The notes beneath the pieces are model-generated. The model was given only the letters and a program-made list of their open reading frames with translations. It did not search any database and was not told where the DNA came from. 64,000 nucleotides of DNA, from positions 124,001-188,000 of the forward strand of contig NZ_BJYJ01000004.1 of the NCBI RefSeq assembly GCF_007991455.1, in the 5' to 3' direction. Each line of letters starts with the position of its first letter. Positions within the stretch are counted from its first letter, which is position 1. The stretch is from Chryseobacterium hagamense (GTDB lineage: Bacteria; Bacteroidota; Bacteroidia; Flavobacteriales; Weeksellaceae). A program made the translations under genes and the position numbers. Positions 61,537 to 64,000 of the stretch are shown here, piece after piece.

Positions 61537-61673
61537 TACAGGTTCCGGCTAAGCCGATCATCGTGCACGGTAAGGTAAACAGGCCAAAGCTCATGCCTAA
61601 TGATGTCATATCTTTTTAAATAGAAAATCCCAAGGAATGATGTGGAAATCTGTGAAATCCGTAGGAAAAAATT

Positions 61674-61700
61674 AAGGCGTAAATTTTTACGCCTTATCTA
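61674..61700. terminator. terminator between the radical SAM gene and surE
   Basis: Stem aaggcgtaaa / tttacgcctt with a T-rich tail on the plus strand; also usable by the converging surE gene. Confidence 0.65.
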
Positions 61701-61706
61701 TTTTTG

Positions 61707-62477
61707 TTAATCAAATTTCATTACTTCATTCAGCGTATTCATATACTCATAAGCAGTAAGGTCAAACTTTACCGGGACAATGGAAATATATCCGTTGGCC
61801 AGAGCCGTTTCATCGGCATCTTCGGATTCATCCATATTGTTGAAATAGCCGGTCAGCCAGTAGTATTTTTTGCCATGTGGGTTTACCCTTTCGTCAAAGC
61901 TTTCTTCCCATTTGGCATGGGCCTGCTTGCAGACCTTAACGCCTTTGATTTCTTCTTTCGTAAGCTTCGGAATGTTGACATTGAGAACGATTCCTTTCGG
62001 CATCGGATTTTCCAGTGTTCTTTTAACGATATTCTGAATGTATTCTTTGGCCTGGGTAAAATCGGCTTCCCAACTGAAATCCAGCAGCGAAAACCCGATC
62101 GCAGGAAGATTTTCCACACCGGCTTCCACAGCGGCAGACATTGTCCCCGAATAGATCACATTAATGGATGAATTCGCCCCGTGGTTGATCCCGGACACCA
62201 CGATATCCGGCCTTCTCGGCAAAATTTTATCGAGTGCCATCTTTACACAGTCTACCGGTGTTCCGCTGCAGGAAAAATCAGTCTGCGGGCCGTCCAGATG
62301 GACTTCTTCATAGCTTAGGGTAGAGTTGATGGTAATGGCATGGCCTTTACCGCTCTGTGGAGAATTGGGCGCTACCACCACTACTTCTCCGATTTCATTC
62401 ATAAAACTGACAAGATTTCTGATACCCGGCGCTGTAATTCCGTCGTCATTCGTTACCAGAATAAGTGGTCTTTCCAT
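61707..62477 (-). CDS. surE: 5'/3'-nucleotidase SurE
   Basis: The 256-aa product starts at the ATG at 62477 (MERPLILVTNDDGITAPGIRNLV). Metal-binding NDDG (10-13 region), SGTPVDCVKMAL, and SGINHGANSSINVIYSGTMSAA are the family blocks. SurE dephosphorylates nucleoside monophosphates and short polyphosphates and is linked to stationary-phase survival. Length is normal. It is monocistronic and converges on the radical SAM gene. Confidence 0.94.
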   Translation of the reverse strand: MERPLILVTNDDGITAPGIRNLVSFMNEIGEVVVVAPNSPQSGKGHAITINSTLSYEEVHLDGPQTDFSCSGTPVDCVKMALDKILPRRPDIVVSGINHGANSSINVIYSGTMSAAVEAGVENLPAIGFSLLDFSWEADFTQAKEYIQNIVKRTLENPMPKGIVLNVNIPKLTKEEIKGVKVCKQAHAKWEESFDERVNPHGKKYYWLTGYFNNMDESEDADETALANGYISIVPVKFDLTAYEYMNTLNEVMKFD

Positions 62478-62884
62478 ATACATTTTTAATTTTAACAAAT
62501 ATACTATAAAAGCTTTTCTTTAAAAACCTTTGTATTTAAATATTATCTGAACATGTACCGAATCTCTCTACACAAATCTTACCAAAATATATACGGGTAA
62601 TAGCCGGGAATAGTATGCCCGTATGTACTCGTTTGTTTTCATATTTTTATTTAAAATACAAACCAAAAAACATCAGTCATAAGTTTTTACGTTTATGATT
62701 TATTCTCTTAATTCCGGATTTTAACAGTCTGAATTGATGAAATACCGTACTATTGATAAAATCTCTTAAAAGTAATTGATAATTGCAAATAAGGTATTAA
62801 ATTTGATAGTTTGTAACGATGCCGGAAAATCGGCGACCTATCAAACAAACTTTTTAGAAATTAATAAAAATACATGACAGATTT
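62478..62884. other. intergenic region with structured hairpin
   Basis: This 407-base AT-rich gap between divergent genes has a nested hairpin at 62802-62845 (outer stem TTTGATAG / CTATCAAA, inner GCCG / CGGC) about 40 bases upstream of the protease ATG. Nothing else recognisable. Confidence 0.5.
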
Positions 62885-64000
62885 ATGTGGAAAAATTTTA
62901 AGCTAAATAAATTTTTACTCCTGATTCCATTAACAAGTCTAATGTTTTGTTTCAACTCGCCAAAGAATGATGACGAAAAGATGCAGACGATAATGGTGAG
63001 CGTAAAAAATACACTTTCTTATTTACACTACAGCCCGAAACCGATTAATGATGCTTACTCCAAGGATGTTTACAAGCATTATTTCGAATTGGTGGATCCG
63101 GGTAAAAGATACTTTATTCAGTCGGATATGGATGAATTCGGCAAGCATGAAACCAAGCTGGACGACTATATCAACCAGGGCGATCTTACGTTTTATAAAC
63201 TTACCATCGACCGGCTTTACCAGAGGGTAGACGAAATCGATAAAATCACACAGGACATCTTCAGCAAACCGATTAACCTGGAAGAAGATGAAACACTGGT
63301 TTTAGAGCCGAAAGTGAAGAAAGTTCCGGCCAACAAACAGGAACAGTACAATGAATGGAAAAAGTTCATCAAATACAACATCCTCCAGGAAATTGAGTCG
63401 ATGAACAGCAAGGAAGAAGCGCAGAAAGAAAAGAAGGATTCCGTACAGAAATACAACCTGAAAGATACCATCAAATATCAACCTCTCGCACCAGACCAAA
63501 AGCTGAAAAAAGCGACCGATGAGGTGAAGGATCTGGTAAAAGAAACCTTTACAAGATTCAAGAAAAGAAAGAAAATGGACTGGTTTACGGTCTATATGAA
63601 TGCCTATACCGAAGTTTTCGATCCGCATACCAATTATTATTCCCCTAAGGATAAAGAGGATTTCGATACCAACTTCACCGGAAAAGTTATCGGGATCGGA
63701 GCGATCATTCAGGAGAAAAAAGGAAATCTCTATCTGGGTGCCCTTACGATCGGAGCACCGGCGTGGAAATCGAAGCAGCTTTCAGAAGGGGACAAGATCC
63801 TTAAAGTAAGATCCAAACCGAAAGAAGATGCCGTGAACGTCGTAGGAATGCTTTCTGACGAAGCAGTACGTTTGATCCGGGGGGAAAAAGGTACACCGGT
63901 AACCCTTACCGTTCAGAAGAAAGACGGGACAATCAAGGATGTAACCATGCTTAGGGAGGAGGTAGCCATTGAAGATACTTTCGCAAGGAGTATCGTGGTA
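62885..64000 (+). CDS. prc: tail-specific (C-terminal processing) protease Prc/Tsp, 5' part
   Basis: The frame starts at the ATG at 62885 and runs off the window; 372 codons are visible. The N-terminus has a hydrophobic segment with a possible lipobox (LMFC, Cys22), so it may be a lipoprotein. KRYFIQSDMDEF and FDPHTNYYSPKDKEDFDTNF are Prc signatures; GKVIGIGAIIQ begins the PDZ-containing part, with GAPAWKSKQLSEGDKILKV visible (about residue 290-312). The catalytic Ser-Lys lies beyond the window. Prc degrades proteins with non-polar C-termini and regulates envelope hydrolases in the periplasm. Confidence 0.9.
   Translation, partial: MWKNFKLNKFLLLIPLTSLMFCFNSPKNDDEKMQTIMVSVKNTLSYLHYSPKPINDAYSKDVYKHYFELVDPGKRYFIQSDMDEFGKHETKLDDYINQGDLTFYKLTIDRLYQRVDEIDKITQDIFSKPINLEEDETLVLEPKVKKVPANKQEQYNEWKKFIKYNILQEIESMNSKEEAQKEKKDSVQKYNLKDTIKYQPLAPDQKLKKATDEVKDLVKETFTRFKKRKKMDWFTVYMNAYTEVFDPHTNYYSPKDKEDFDTNFTGKVIGIGAIIQEKKGNLYLGALTIGAPAWKSKQLSEGDKILKVRSKPKEDAVNVVGMLSDEAVRLIRGEKGTPVTLTVQKKDGTIKDVTMLREEVAIEDTFARSIVV

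Noticed and set aside
1..64000. CRISPR arrays, tRNA or rRNA genes
   Set aside because: No regularly spaced repeats of CRISPR type, and no tRNA cloverleaf or rRNA sequence was noticed on either strand.

Overview
The window looks like a chromosomal segment of a Bacteroidota / Flavobacteriia species close to Chryseobacterium (Weeksellaceae). The signs are a SprE/PorW-type gliding and type IX secretion lipoprotein, a fused MurF-alanine racemase, promoter-like TAnnTTTG boxes just upstream of start codons, no Shine-Dalgarno usage, and short palindromic repeats of a kind I associate with this group. No rRNA, tRNA or CRISPR array was seen.

Region 1 (1-8.2 kb): the start of a Crp/Fnr-type regulator, an orphan succinate dehydrogenase/fumarate reductase iron-sulfur subunit, a CinA-domain protein, an SDR gene broken by an in-frame TGA, a cytoplasmic-type GH13 amylase broken by a one-base insertion, a two-gene unit with a cysteine-rich protein, and a secreted M14 peptidase.

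Region 2 (8.3-19.9 kb) is the most distinctive part. It is a one-directional, mostly overlapping gene island dedicated to NAD+/ADP-ribose chemistry. It encodes Sir2, two ADP-ribosylglycohydrolases (one frameshifted), KptA RNA 2'-phosphotransferase, a macrodomain, a bacterial PARG, a crystallin-J1-like protein, NADAR, DUF4291, a SLOG-like protein, a divergent short adenylosuccinate synthetase, a VWA protein, a 2OG-Fe(II) oxygenase, a PP1-like phosphatase and an NrtR-like Nudix regulator. The promoters of nrtR and of the NADAR gene share a motif (TTTGTGTA-N5-AACGCAA) that may be the regulator's operator. Two copies of a ~210 bp MITE-like element, each flanked by TTA, sit exactly at the stop codons of the macrodomain gene and of lepA and so bracket part of the island.

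Region 3 (20-41.6 kb) is mostly core genes. It holds lepA, a GH92 mannosidase, a pair of paralogous secreted proteins, an ECF sigma / anti-sigma / periplasmic-protein operon, a DUF2520-kdsC-maf-sprE row, tsaB, an overlapping operon (LysE-type exporter, LD-carboxypeptidase, DoxX, YraN, membrane protein, SDR), rnr and rpiB.

Region 4 (41.6-53.2 kb) carries a likely replication origin: a DnaA-box cluster between rpiB and pgk, and two perfect 16-bp parS sites flanking mnmG. It continues with ybeY, a patatin-type outer-membrane protein and murF-alr, which is headed directly by a toxin-antitoxin pair, then tdk.

Region 5 (53.3-64 kb): an acidic repeat protein, rsmI and a WG-repeat protein (the last two with TTG starts), fabG, guaC, a divergent Lgt-like protein with a small membrane protein and a Tes/MJ0619-type radical SAM enzyme, surE, and the 5' part of a tail-specific protease gene. 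All calls were made by reading the sequence; no database search was run.
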